Under the pieces are notes generated by a model. It saw nothing but the letters and a program-made list of their open reading frames with translations. It ran no database searches and was not told where the DNA came from. This document shows, piece after piece, positions 45,955-56,899 of a DNA stretch of 64,000 nt. Position numbers and translations under genes: made by a program. This DNA is from Gigaspora margarita. Its lineage: Eukaryota > Glomeromycota > Glomeromycetes > Diversisporales > Gigasporaceae. The DNA lies in assembly GCA_009809945.1 (NCBI GenBank), contig WTPW01000080.1, forward strand, positions 429,356-493,355, given 5' to 3'. How positions within the stretch are numbered: position 1 is the stretch's first letter; each line of letters begins with the position of its first letter.

Positions 45955-46372
45955 GTTTAAAACCAGATTTGAATTTAGGAAAAAAATACAATCTGATTTC
46001 ATATTATTAATAAATAAATATGTAAATTTGGATTCTCCAGATAAACTAAAAGAAATATGTGATTTATCATTAGAACTTGAGTATGTTGTAATCATAGTGT
46101 TAGAGCTAAAAAGGATGAACATAAGTATTTATTTATTGTCATAAACCAGCATAGATGGGCATAATTGATTATTGAAATGAAATTCAAATTGAAAAAGATA
46201 AGCGTAAAGCCTTCGAAAATCAGACACGATGGATTCATTCTTTTATTATCAGAAAACCACAAAAGTATGCTTTGTAAAGAAATATATAATGTTATAATTG
46301 TTATCAAAGTTGAATTGAAATCAAAAAAAGATAAAATCAAAAAATTCATTCGAATACTGGTGCGGTCGTAAC
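45955..46372 (+). pseudogene. Unrecognised coding remnant in two or three frames
   Basis: Plus-strand patches with natural protein composition follow one another: RFEFRKKIQSDFILLINKY (about 45,965), DSPDKLKEICDLSLELEYVV (about 46,035), HKYLFIVINQHRWA (about 46,120), then an open frame at 46,165-46,371 with KIRHDGFILLLSENHKSMLC and a basic tail. Frame changes or small introns would be needed to join them. No family is recognised. Confidence 0.3.
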
Positions 46373-46586
46373 CTTTAGTCCATAGTATTATTTTCAAAGA
46401 ACTATTTGCATAATTTTCATGAATTGTGATTTACAAAATTGTTTATAGTCAGAATAATAATAATGCATCATAGTTCTTATTTAATGCGTGTAATAATGAA
46501 CAATATTAGCTTTAAAGTTTGGATGATGAATCCTAGATAAAAATCAATAAGTGTAGCTGATTTAGGTTGGAGAGAGGGAACACATA

Positions 46587-47117
46587 CAGTCAACTCTTTC
46601 TATACCGAACCCTCAAGTCTGGCCAAAAAAAAAGTTCGCTATAAAAAAATTACTATGTTTTCTTAAGAAACCATAGCTTTTTTTATACTGAACTATTAAG
46701 AAATTTTAAAATTTTGAGTTCTTATATCCAGAGTTCATTATAATGAGGTTCATTAATTGACAGTATAATATTTTCTTTTTTGAATTAATCCGTCTATATT
46801 TTACCTTCGCCAAGCTCTTTCACAATATTTCAGAATTTGATCTAATTTTGACCTCAACCTTTTTGTTTTATATTCTATAGGCATTCTTTTCGGAATTATA
46901 CAGTTACTGCAGGCAGGCTAATTAATGCTGCTCACCTACATATATATATATTATAGTTAACTCTGGATATAACGAACCTTATTATAATGAACTCAAAATT
47001 TTAAACTTCTTAATAGTTCAGTATAAAAAAAGCTATGGTTTCTTAAGAAAGCATAGTAATTTTTTATAGCGAACCTTTTTTTTCCAGACTCGAGGGTTCG
47101 GTATAGAAAGAGTTGAC

Positions 47118-47119
<2 letters not shown>
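46587..47119. mobile_element. Foldback MITE with TA target (Tc1/mariner-like)
   Basis: The outer ends CAGTCAACTCTTTCTATACC / GGTATAGAAAGAGTTGACTG are perfect inverted repeats flanked by TA (46,585-46,586 and 47,120-47,121). The element is two inverted modules of about 180 bp (46,587-46,767 and 46,951-47,119). Each has its own inner inverted ends (TTAACTCTGGATATAACGAA and TTCATTATAATGAGGTTCA), with about 185 bp between them. It is non-coding. A partial relative lies at 40.07 kb. Confidence 0.75.
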
Positions 47120-47121
<2 letters not shown>

Positions 47122-47154
<33 letters not shown>

Positions 47155-47373
47155 GAGGGTAGGAAAAACAGAAAGTGGATAAAATAAACCATCGAATCAA
47201 ATTGATCTTGTTTAAATATATGTTGTACAGTTTTAAAAATTCTTCAAACAAGAGTAATAATTACATCAATAGCTACATTTACATTACTAATTCATCATTA
47301 CAAATTAGTGAATCAAGGGCACAATTTTTTAATTTGACTCCAATTTGGACGTGTATAAAAAAGTAATAATTAT
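47122..47373. other. T-run and spacer
   Basis: A T-run of nearly 30 bp (about 47,122-47,150) directly follows the TA of the foldback MITE. The frames beyond it (47,033-47,251 minus, 47,175-47,366 plus) are not recognised. Confidence 0.4.
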
Positions 47374-47466
47374 ATGGCGAAATTTCATTTTCGCTTATAC
47401 ATAGTGCCCAGTGTATAACTGAATTACACCCTGCGGTCTTGATAAAGTGACCAAGTATAATTTTCT
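47374..47466 (-). repeat. Dispersed repeat (38.3/47.4 kb family), minus copy
   Basis: This is the reverse complement of the block at 38,318-38,405, with the same order of CGCTTATAC, TAGTGCCCAG, GTATAACTGA, CCTGCGGTCTTGAT and AGTGACCA words. By eye the match is about 85%. Confidence 0.65.
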
Positions 47467-47610
47467 GGTGCCAAATTCGCCGGCAAATTCATATGATCAT
47501 AAATTATTTCTTGTTATTTTTTCATGTGTAACGATGTAAACATGTTTATTCAAATTAAACCTCAGCCGATAACTCCCTACGAATTATGTTTATTAGTTTC
47601 CGGATAACAC

Positions 47611-47726
47611 CATTATTGGACAAAAGGCGATGCGGTAATTTGGCAAATGATTGGCTACGTGTGCCGCGGAATGACACGTGTTCCTTTGCCAAATTACCGT
47701 TATTCACCAATTTTTGCCCAACAATG
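47611..47726. mobile_element. 115-bp palindromic MITE
   Basis: The ends CATTATTGGACAAAA and TTTTTGCCCAACAATG are inverted, then CGGTAATTTGGCAAA / TTTGCCAAATTACCG and ACGTGT / ACACGT pair inward. No target duplication is clear. Confidence 0.65.
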
Positions 47727-48585
47727 TATACTTAAATATTAAATTTTCACTGCCAGATTTTTATTCTGTAGAATTATATATGCATGTATACTCTATTATA
47801 TCAAGTAATTTATTATAATTGCGTGGTATAATAAACTTATTAATTTTGAATAAAGTACTATATAATAAAAGAAAAGCTTAATTACTTTTATAGAGAGAAA
47901 TTTTTACAAGAAATAAATAATAATCACAAATTAATTAATAGTATAAGAAAAATTTGTGGCAATTAGAATAAATATAATAAATGTAACAAGCAATCACGTT
48001 AGGTATTACAAGACAAACTAAAAAAATTTAGATTTTAATGGTAGAGGATACGTAGATCATTTTTCATATGATCTTGATGGCAAAAATTTTTTCTTTCTAA
48101 AATTAAAGAAATTTTATTAAGTAAGTTATTTTAAAATTTATTTTAGAAGTTGTGGAATAGGTATTTGTGATTCTAATGGTAGTAAAATCATTAATATAGG
48201 TTAGATATTTGCTGAGAAATATGTAGTTAGAGATTGGGTATTGATTTTTTGTTTACAAAAATCATATAATGATCATATGATCTAGCCATTCAAATTAACA
48301 ATTTCATGTAACTCAGCAAATTTGAGGCTACTGCAGCAAACTTTATAATATATACAAGCATACTTTTTAAAATAATTTATTTATTAAAATTTATATCGTT
48401 AGAAAAAACATATTTTAATCTATAAAAATATAAAATTTTCAAAAAAATTAATTGTTTCTTGAAAATTTTTATCAGTGGCATATTTTTATTCTCTATATAA
48501 GGTCTTGATTTGCCATGCATATCATATGAAAATTAATCTATGTATCCTCTACCCTTAATATAAAGTTAAAAAATCATTGTGTCGA
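47727..48585. other. Spacer, no gene seen
   Basis: AT-rich DNA with no recognised signal. Possible decayed coding DNA near 48,000-48,240 could not be read. Confidence 0.35.
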
Positions 48586-48589
48586 AGAT

Positions 48590-49460
48590 CTAAAAAGTCA
48601 ATGTGGTATTCTTGCAAAGTGTATCTGCAAATACTTCTCCTATTTTTAGTCCAACTAAGAATCAAAGATGTAAGTGTTGTGTTCTTACAAAGTGCATTAG
48701 CAACAATTTTTTACTCCTAATTTGAGTTTATTTCTTTGAAAATTTAAAGAAGTCAATGTAGTGTTCTTGTAAAGTGCACTTGCTAATGCTTTTTCTCCTT
48801 CTGATCCAAGTTTATTTGACCAAAGACCCAAGGAAGTTATTGTGGTATTTATGCAAAGATAATTTGCTAATGCTTTTTCTCAAAATTATTATATACAGAA
48901 TACAAACTTTCCAGAACATTATCCTTGCAAATGAATTAGCTTATACTTTTTCTCCTTCAGATCCAAGTTTATTACATGCAAGTTTTAAATATTTCAGAGC
49001 ATTGTTCTGCAAAGTGCATCAGCTAATGCCTTTTCTCCTTTTGATCCAAGTTCACCATTACCAAAAGTCAAAGAAGTCAGTATGTGTTCTTGCAAAGAGC
49101 ATTTCTATTGTTTTTTCTCCTTCTGATCCAAGATAACATGGTGTTTATACAAAGAGCACCTCTTAATAATATTCCTCTTGTTGAATAAATAAAATTTTTA
49201 CAAATATTCAAATCTTTCAACATAGAGTGCACACTAATAGTTACCCTTCTTCTAATCCAAGGTTATTATCTTCAAGATTCAAGAAAGTCAGAAAATTGTT
49301 CTTGCAAAGTACATTAGCTAATGTGATTCCTGCTTCTGATCCAAGTTTATTCCCTTGAAAATTTAAAGAAGTTAGAAAAGTGTTCTTTAAAAGTGCATCT
49401 ATTAATGTTCCTTTTATTCATAATCCAAATCTAATATATTCAAGATTCAAATTAGTAATA
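48590..49460 (-). pseudogene. Leucine-rich-repeat (RNI/NLRC3-like) gene fragment
   Basis: The DNA is a tandem of about nine units of roughly 85-100 bp. On the minus strand these read as 28-residue ribonuclease-inhibitor-type leucine-rich repeats. Units at about 49,265-49,400 give ALLKNTFLTSLNFQGNKLG, SEAGITLANVLCKNNFLTF and LNLEDNNLG. Others give ALYKNTTLTSL and NKLGSEGEKALA. The LxxLxLxxN.LG..G...LA.AL pattern is typical of the family, which mediates protein-protein contacts and is greatly expanded in Rhizophagus-type fungi. Stops and frame changes occur between and within units, and no N-terminal domain is seen. It is the decayed repeat array of a host gene. Confidence 0.75.
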
Positions 49461-49625
49461 CAAATTGATGAATATTTTTAATCGATTAGTTGATAAATCA
49501 TTTTATCCAAATATTAAATAAATAATAAATGGAACTTTGTAAAATACACATAAAGTACAGCTGGTGTTGTGCACAAAAATTTTATTTTTCATCTTTCTTT
49601 TGTTTTCTTTATTTGGTTAGTATCA

Positions 49626-50150
49626 TGTTATTAATATATTATGGTGGCAAAAGGGTTTAGTGTAGTGACTTGAGTGAGTGATCAAATTTCCAAACTGGGA
49701 ATCAGATCTCCAAATGGGAGATCAAATCTCCAAATGGGAGATTAAATCTTCAAATAAAAGATTAAATTTTCAAGTAAATGATTTGGAATATAAACCAAGG
49801 AATAAAATTTACATATAAACCAAGTTATTTGTTATATAAATAGGTTTGTTTTGATGTAAGAGAAGAATAATTATCACTTGTGGCCAATTGCAAATTAGTT
49901 GCATTAGTACTGAAGTGTAATTCATTGTATATAGTTTATCCAAAGCTTTAATAAAGGAAACCCTTGAACTCTTTAGTTTAAAAGATGGCCCTTACCTCTA
50001 GTTAAACTCTAAACTGTATAAACCTACTATATACCATAAAAGGTCTGTAATTGTATAACACATAATATGATTTGTCTTGTAACTCTATTTTGTTCATGAT
50101 TAAAGCTAAACTGGATTAAATACCCAAAGCTCTCCTACTCAACCATAACA
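49626..50150 (+). mobile_element. Fossil LTR, copia-like by layout
   Basis: The segment begins TGTTAT and ends ATAACA. It has a TATA-like TTATATAAATAGG near 49,833 and an AATAAAGG near 49,952. Near its 5' end lie three copies of a GATCTCCAAATGGGA-type word. The sequence after the end (TTTGGTGTTGATTGTG) could be a primer-binding-like site. No second LTR and no retroelement genes were found in the window, so it is a solo or end-truncated copy. About 525 bp. Confidence 0.5.
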
Positions 50151-50870
50151 TTTGGTGTTGATTGTGTGGATCCTTGAATGACATTACTAAGAATTTAGGA
50201 TTAAAATTTGAACATAGATTTTTGTTAGAGTATATACCATACCACACTGAGCAAAAGACTCTGGTTCTAATATAAAATTCCTAATCAAAAACTTACAAAG
50301 TACCTATAGGTATTTTATTTGGTAATGGATATTTTGTGCAGTAGGATCTTTTGACAGAGTTGTATTTTGCATAGGGGTATTTTGTGTAGGGTATTTTATA
50401 TAGGAGGTCTTATACACAACATATAGTAGCATTGTACAAATAATATAAAAGACCTGATTGAATCTTAGAAGCAAAAAAAAACTTTTGAATTTGCAAAAAC
50501 TCTTTTTTCTCTAAATAAAAATCAAGAATAATATTTTGACAAGAAATAAAGATAAATGATAAAGTATATACAGTGTTATTATTACCTAATCCCACCAAAG
50601 AAACATCAAAGAACTTTTACAGGTCTGTGGAATGTAAAAGTCAATCCAAAAAAAAGGAAAAAATAGACAAAAAAAAACAAAATGCTCATATTCTATACAA
50701 ACACATTAGTATCACTAGCATTAATTCTCACATCTTAATAGAACTAATACTACTACCAATATTTAATAAAAATCAAAGAACATTCTAGTAATGGGTGTCT
50801 ATAGAAATTTCAAGGCTCAATATGCACCATCTTGATTAACAAATAAAAAAAAGATCTTGGTCAACTTTTG
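50151..50870. other. Spacer between LTR and transposase remnant
   Basis: It contains short repeated words (GGTATTTTGTGTAGG-like near 50,330-50,400). Frames at 50,410-50,598 and 50,573-50,788 are not recognised. It may be internal debris of the element to the left. Confidence 0.35.
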
Positions 50871-50879
50871 TAAAAAATT

Positions 50880-51596
50880 AATGATAATCATTTACTATAA
50901 AAAGAACATAGTAAACACTCAACTGTTAAAGAATTTCAAATAGAAACAAACCAACTTTGTGACTGGATTAGTAAAAATTAAAGCTTATGAAAGCTGCACT
51001 ATACATTCAAAAGTTATCAGTTGGTGCTAAAGCAAAATATTCTGAACTTGAAGTTGAATTAATGAAGTAGTTTGAGGAACTCTGATCTTAGCAAAAAACT
51101 CTTAGTCAGTATATGATTCAAGCAAAGATTTGTACTCTTTGTACTACTTCTTGCTTTAAAGAAAAATATAGAGGATTAAAAATTACAAATTTTTACAAAA
51201 GTAGGTAGATGGGTTTATATCAAGAAATAATTTGGTAAACTAAAGGCACACACCACTGCTTAACATCTTTCTGAAATCTATCTTAAATATCACAGGAATT
51301 CTTATCACCTATACTTTTTAAGCATTGTAAATATGATTATCCCCTATTATTCATTGGTAATATAAATAAAATGGCCATAAATTTTAATATAACAAACAAT
51401 ACTACTATTGAAAAAAAGGCACCAAACTATTGCACTTGCATCTACCAGGTNTGAATATTCAAACTTTACTATTGTTTTAGCCTGTTTGACTAATGGTACT
51501 AAGCTTCTGTCTTTAAGTATTTTTAAGCTAGTGAATGTACCTCATAAAGAATTTTCTAATAGTATCTTTATATGTACTAATTCTTCAGGATAGATA
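50880..51596 (+). pseudogene. Decayed pogo-like (CENP-B/DDE) transposase
   Basis: In order on the plus strand: a helix-turn-helix segment TVKEFQIETNQLCDWI (near 50,925-50,970), a CENP-B-type DNA-binding segment YSELEVELMK, then SQYMIQAK and CFKEKYRGLKITNFY (51,030-51,205). Last comes a catalytic-domain segment NFTIVLACLTNGTKLLSLSI with FKLVNVPHKEF (51,460-51,560). These match the order of pogo-group Tc1/mariner transposases, as recalled. The first catalytic block is present only as scattered residues. At least four stops and several frame changes occur, and one base is uncalled (N near 51,452). It is a dead DNA transposon. Its terminal repeats were not found. Confidence 0.7.
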
Positions 51597-51673
51597 AACA
51601 AACATGAAATATTATAGTGAGTAAAAAATATTTGAACTCAATAAGCATGACCTGAAAACAATCCACACTTTTT

Positions 51674-52012
51674 TAGTGATTTGAACTGGTTGGGCTATAA
51701 TTGGTTAACTGACCCAACCCGAACAAGTTTCAGTTAACCAGTTGAGTAAATGCTTAATCAGTTAACCCGTAATCCAGTTGAGAATCAGTTTACAAAATGT
51801 AAATGACACCATAAAAGAGCAAAGGTCCCAAAAAGTTCCAAAAAGAAAATAATTGAACATAGTAGATGAGCAAGATCATGACAAAATTTGAGTAAAAGGG
51901 CAAGAATTCCCAAAAGTAAACATGAAGTAATCTTAATCGGTTGAATCAGTTGACACCAAATGTTTTAGTTTGGTTAACCAATTAAGAAAAATTTTCTTAG
52001 TTCAAATCACTA
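51674..52012. mobile_element. hAT-type MITE, TAGTGATTTGAAC family
   Basis: The ends TAGTGATTTGAAC and GTTCAAATCACTA are exact inverted repeats. They are flanked by a perfect 8-bp duplication CACTTTTT (51,666-51,673 and 52,013-52,020). The interior has further GGTTAAC(T/C) pairs (TTGGTTAACTGA, AGTTAACC). It is about 339 bp long with no coding region. The intact duplication points to a recent insertion. It lies just downstream of the dead pogo transposase but is of a different superfamily. Confidence 0.85.
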
Positions 52013-52227
52013 CACTTTTTGTTGATTTAGAATTCATTTGCTAGTCATACAACAGATCTTGTCAAACTTTGCTTTAGTAAAAAATGTACTAACTTAGATA
52101 TAATTCCCAAGGGTTTACATCTCACTTACATCTTTTGATGTTGCTTTAAACAAGCTGTTTAAAGCAAATATATATTTTTTATTTTTATTTCTATTTTATT
52201 ATTATTATAAAATGCTTTATCTGTATC

Positions 52228-52429
52228 CTATCATGAATAAGCACCCCTTTTTGAAATTTTAAATTCAAATAACTTGAAAACTATCTAATAAAACCTAATA
52301 AAATTTTTTTAACATAACCTTTTAAATCTATATAAAATTTAAATAAATAAAATTTTATTGAGTTTGATTAGATATTTTTCAAGTTATTTGAGTTTAAAAT
52401 TTTAAAAATGGAGTGCTTATTCATAATAG
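52228..52429. mobile_element. 200-bp palindromic MITE
   Basis: The ends CTATCATGAATAAGCAC and the complement of GTGCTTATTCATAATAG pair. The arms continue through AAATTTTAAA.TCAAATAACT and TTGAAAA.TATCTAAT to a short AT centre. It is non-coding. Confidence 0.65.
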
Positions 52430-52889
52430 AATATGGTAATTAATTTTTAATAATATTTTGAACAGATACAAAAGATCTATAATTAGTGGTTCGATAAAGG
52501 CATTAAGAGTAGAGGGTATATAGATTATTTCTATTAATTGATGAGTAGCAAAAATATTTTTACTGTATATTAAAGTTGCTACATATAAAAGTTAATTTTT
52601 ACTATGTAAATCAATATTTATATACTAAGTAAAATTGTTTACAATAAAAAATTATGCATATTCTAAAAATTTTATTATTAATTTTGAAAAAAAATTTGAT
52701 AAATTTGCATAGTAACAACTTTTGCAAGGACTTGGTCTATTTTGCGAGAAGAAAACAAATTGGCCAATCAAATTACGTAAAATCATAAGTAAATAGAGTC
52801 TCAAAAATAAAACAACTATATCTTATAATTGACTGGACCAATTTTAATAATTTGAACACTATTAGAATTAGAAAGCCACCTTTAAAATT
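52430..52889. other. Spacer, no gene seen
   Basis: AT-rich with no recognised feature. Confidence 0.4.
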
Positions 52890-53535
52890 TTATTTAAATT
52901 TTTTTTTTAAATTTCTCAGCCATATCACTGAGGTGCAATTGGTGCTCTTTTTATTAAGATCTTTTTTAAACTATCTCTGTGCTAGTGGGGTACATGTATT
53001 AAGTCCATCAATTGATATCCTGGGTCCCTGCCCTGCAGTATAGGACTCGTTTCTACTAAAAATGAGCCTGCAGTTCCCTATCACATGATCTGCTAGCTGG
53101 ATCATCCTAATTCTATTTCTAAATTACTCACAACCAAGTTATATCAGTTGACCTATTTGCAACTGGAGGATTTAACCAGATTTGACCAAGTGTTCTTCAC
53201 AACTGGAATATATCCAGAAGATCTATTTACAACCAGAGGGTTTAACCAAAACTGCTCTAATTTCTTCAACTAGAATTTTGCTGAAAGTGTCCAACTTGTA
53301 TTTGACCAGATTTCTACTAAAGGTCTTTATGTCTTCTTTTTAAGAACCTTCTGTGTATATTTTTCTTGATGTGGCTATGCTGCTAATCATGATTCTCACA
53401 TCTAGTTTAGCACATTCATCTCATGACCTTGTATAGTTATTAATTTTGTCCTCTAGTAGGCTTGAACTGGTGATCTTACAACTAGAACAGTTAATAACCT
53501 GGGAGTGCACTCACTATGCTATCGACCCATAGGTC
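52890..53535 (-). mobile_element. tRNA-derived SINE, copy 2 (diverged)
   Basis: On the minus strand the head has an A-box-like TAGCATAGTGAGTGCAC (about 53,505-53,521) and a B-box-like GATCACCAGTTCAAG (about 53,460-53,474). The 3' end has an AGCACCAATTGCACCTC block, like the AGCGCCAACAGCGCC block of copy 1, and a T-run on the plus strand at 52,897-52,908. The middle is more diverged and AT-shifted than in copy 1, so this copy is older. TTTTATTTAAA.TTT flanks both sides loosely and may be the target duplication. Confidence 0.65.
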
Positions 53536-54000
53536 TTATTTAAAATTTAATCTAGTTACTTAATAAAAATTTCTTTATTATTAAATATAAAACTTAGTTT
53601 ATAAATAGAAATATTCTTATAACCTCTACTTTAAAGAATATACTAAGATGAAAAATTGAAGTATCTTTCTTATTCTTTAGTTGCAAATTAAGTAAAGGGA
53701 GATTGGGAAGCTATTGATATTAATTTAGTTAGAAAGTTCTTTAAGTGTTGTAGAATCTTAAATGTGATAGATAGGGCTAAAGAATTTAATTTTTGATTTT
53801 ACAGGACCCTAGATATCTTGAAATATGTCTTTTTTTTTTTTAGCAAATTGCAGAAAATTTTGTCTGAGGTCCAAATTTAAGTTTTAGCAAATTGAGATTA
53901 ATTTTAAAAAAGATTATATAAAGCATATTGGCAAATTATGGCAGTTTTATGCATGTTATATTTTATTTTTAGCAAATTATCTATATTTTGCAAGAATCAT
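53536..54000. other. Spacer, no gene seen
   Basis: AT-rich with several TTTAGCAAATT words (53,842-53,985). No gene is recognised. Confidence 0.35.
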
Positions 54001-54004
54001 ACCC

Positions 54005-54300
54005 AAAAATAAGCTATCTCATTTTTTTTGTACTACTATGATTTTTAAAATTTAAGATGCTTAATTTTGAATTTTTTGATCAAAAATCCAAAATTAAGCA
54101 TCTTTTCTTAAATTTTCAAGAATATAAAAGTAAATATGCTAAAATAATGTATTTTTATGTGCTGAATAAGGTTTCTTGGAGCACAATATTAGAATCAATT
54201 AGTAAAATTTTGAGAATTATAGAATTTTTTGGTATTTTTATTAATAAATTATATAAAATATTATAATTCTAAAAAATTTTACTAATTGATTCTAATATTA
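54005..54300. repeat. Palindromic modules B-A, left of the LINE
   Basis: Module B is a hairpin around GGATTTTTTGATCAAAAATCC-like sequence, flanked by TTAAGCAT and a CTTAAATTTTCAAGAATATA arm. Module A (about 54,208-54,296) is an inverted repeat, TTAGAATCAATTAGTAAAAT with its complement. Both occur again at 61.0-61.5 kb on the other side of the LINE. Confidence 0.7.
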
Positions 54301-56899
54301 CGCTTTTTTTTTTTTATTAATATAATGTCATAGTAGAAACTTTGTTACAGCAATCTTAAATTAAACCTAAGATTAATAGTCTCTTTGTTATCAGTAGAGA
54401 TGGGTGAGGGGTCAGATAAGTTTTTGGACTAGGCTGACAAATTCCTCCAACCTGAAAACTAGTTGAAGTAAAGAGATATGGCTATAGAAAAATTCATAGT
54501 AAAGATTTCTAACTACATTTGTGCTACAGAGCACCCAATGTGACATTACACCTCCTATTTCCTATTTTATACTATTATTAATTTAAACTAATAAAATAAA
54601 TCTAGTTAGAATAGGTTGGAGAAAACCTAAAGTGTTAATCATGACATTATAAAAAGCATGTTGTTAGGGGTAGCCTTGTAAGTACTATTTTTAAATAGCA
54701 GAGTGTAGGTTTATTGGTTGTATATGAGTTCTTGATGTATTTACTTGAGTAGTGCTTAATAGTAGAGTTATTTTAGTACATTTGGTTTTTTTTGTGATAT
54801 TTCGGGCTATTTCCCATTGATATTGAAATATATTACATTGAGACCATATATTGTGATAAAACCAATTTAAGAGATTATTTGAGAAGTTAGTGAGAAAGAG
54901 TTCAGTTTGTTTTTTTTAGAAGAATTTTGGTATTATGATATGTTGGTTTGGAGTATATTCCTAGGATAGTATATATAAGGAAGTTGTATTGTATATTAGA
55001 GAAGTTAGTTAATAGTAATGAAAGGGTATTAAGAAGTATAATATCTGAGGTCGATACTAATTGGGATTGTTGAAATGTGTTATTAATTATATTAGTAAGC
55101 GATTGTTGGATGTTTTCAGTATTTTTGGAACATAGAAGTATATGGAGATTATCTTTAATTGAAGAGCATTTACAACATTGATTTGTTGTGTATAGATTTG
55201 GGTAGCAAATGTTAAGGTTTTGCATTGTTGGGAGGTTGTTTGTTAGGATTTTGATATAGAAGGAGTGTAAAGAGGAATTGTATTCTAAAGATTTAAGTAT
55301 TTTAAAAGTTAAGTTCCAGTTTATATCAAAAGTATAATTGTTAAAAAATTTAAGAGATGACCAAGATGTTAGTTCTTGAATTTTGATAATATTTTTGATA
55401 AAGGAGCAAGCTTTGTGTGTTATTATATAATTGTTCCATAAAAAGTGAGTAGATAGTTTGAAGTATGTATAAGAGATTTCTATTATAGGTTTATCAGAGC
55501 TTTGTTTTGCTAGCAGGTCAGCTTGGTTATGCAGAGAACTAGTTGAATGTGATTCAGCTTTGATAGGAGTAATAGAAATGTTTTTTGTAGATTTAATAGA
55601 GTTAATAATTGAGATTATATCCCAGTTTTTGTTTTGAATAAGTTTAAAGAAAAGAGGATTGATTAGGTTTTTAATTGCAAATAAGTTATCAATATATATT
55701 GTAATAATAGAGTTATTTGATATAGCAAGTAAAAGAGGGATAATTGCTATTAATCCAGAGTGAGAAGAGTCTGGAGAAGGATTTATTGCTGTATTGAAGT
55801 AGATAGAAGGGTCATTTTCACAAATCCAGCCTATACCAGATTTAATATTTGAGGATAGAAGGTTTTTAATGGAAGCATCAGTAAAAAAGTTAAGGTGAGT
55901 TGTATTTAATTAAGGATATTGTTGTATATTTGAATTAGTTAATTTTGGTAGTAAGGGGTTTTAATACTGTAATATATAAGATGTATTTCACGAGAGAGAA
56001 TATTAATTTGGGTTAATAGGGGGAGGGAAGTAAGTGTAAGTCTAAGTTGTTGAAGATATCAATTATAGCGAGAATTTCTTTATAGTCTATTTGTAAAAGA
56101 AGTCTATTAAACTTGATTTGTCTATATGGAAAATTTATAAATTTGAAATTCTGTGAAAGATTAGTGATTTCTAAAAGGTTTGATTGTCCTGTAGATGTTC
56201 ACTAGATTGATTAATTTTATAGTGAGTAGTTTGCTGAGATTTGTTTAATTGCAGGATGATTTTATCTCGATTATTGAATAATAGTTGGTAAGGAAGTGAG
56301 TTGGAAGGAGATATTAGATCAGTTGTATTGATGAAGCTGTTTCTTGATAGTAGTTTAATATGTGGCCATGTAATATGGATAGAGTTAAGTTGTAGTATTT
56401 GAGTAAGTCAAGTGAACCAAGAAGGTTGGCGACCTCTAGTTGTTTTGTTTGTTCGAAGATATATATTGTTCCAAGAAAGGAAAGAGTTGTTATTTGCAGT
56501 TGTAATTTGTTTAATGAATAAAATTTTGTTGTTTCTGAGGCTATTAATTGTAAGATTATTAGGAGTTGTAGGGAGTATATCATAGATTAGGTGTATATAT
56601 TCAGGAAGAAAAGGTGAAAATGTTATAATTGGAAGGATAAAGGAAATTGTTATATTATTTTTAGCTAGTTGTGCAAGATAGAAAAGGAGAGTTTAGTTTT
56701 GTGTTTTTCAATGATGCAAAAGGAGGGTTTCTTTAGTAAGTTTAGGAGACCAAGTTTTTAATAGCCAGGAGTTGATTTGAGCAATACCAATGTCTGAGAG
56801 AAGTGGGAAGGTATTAAAAATACGTTCGATATTAGAGATGCTGACTTTTTGAATTAAATTAGTAAAAGTAGGTAAATTAAAGGCAAGTGGATTTGTGAG

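Noticed and set aside
47122-47150. A-tail of a minus-strand retroelement
   Set aside because: The T-run directly follows the TA site of the foldback MITE, and no retroelement body is present on the matching side.
48590-49460. Non-coding satellite
   Set aside because: The units translate on the minus strand into recognisable LRR motifs, so it is a gene remnant.
49626-51600. One element comprising the LTR and the transposase
   Set aside because: The transposase is pogo-like (a DNA transposon) and unrelated to LTR retroelements. The two are neighbours by chance or by nested insertion.
53450-53535. Possible second tRNA gene
   Set aside because: It is the older SINE copy. Box spacing and pairing are poorer still.
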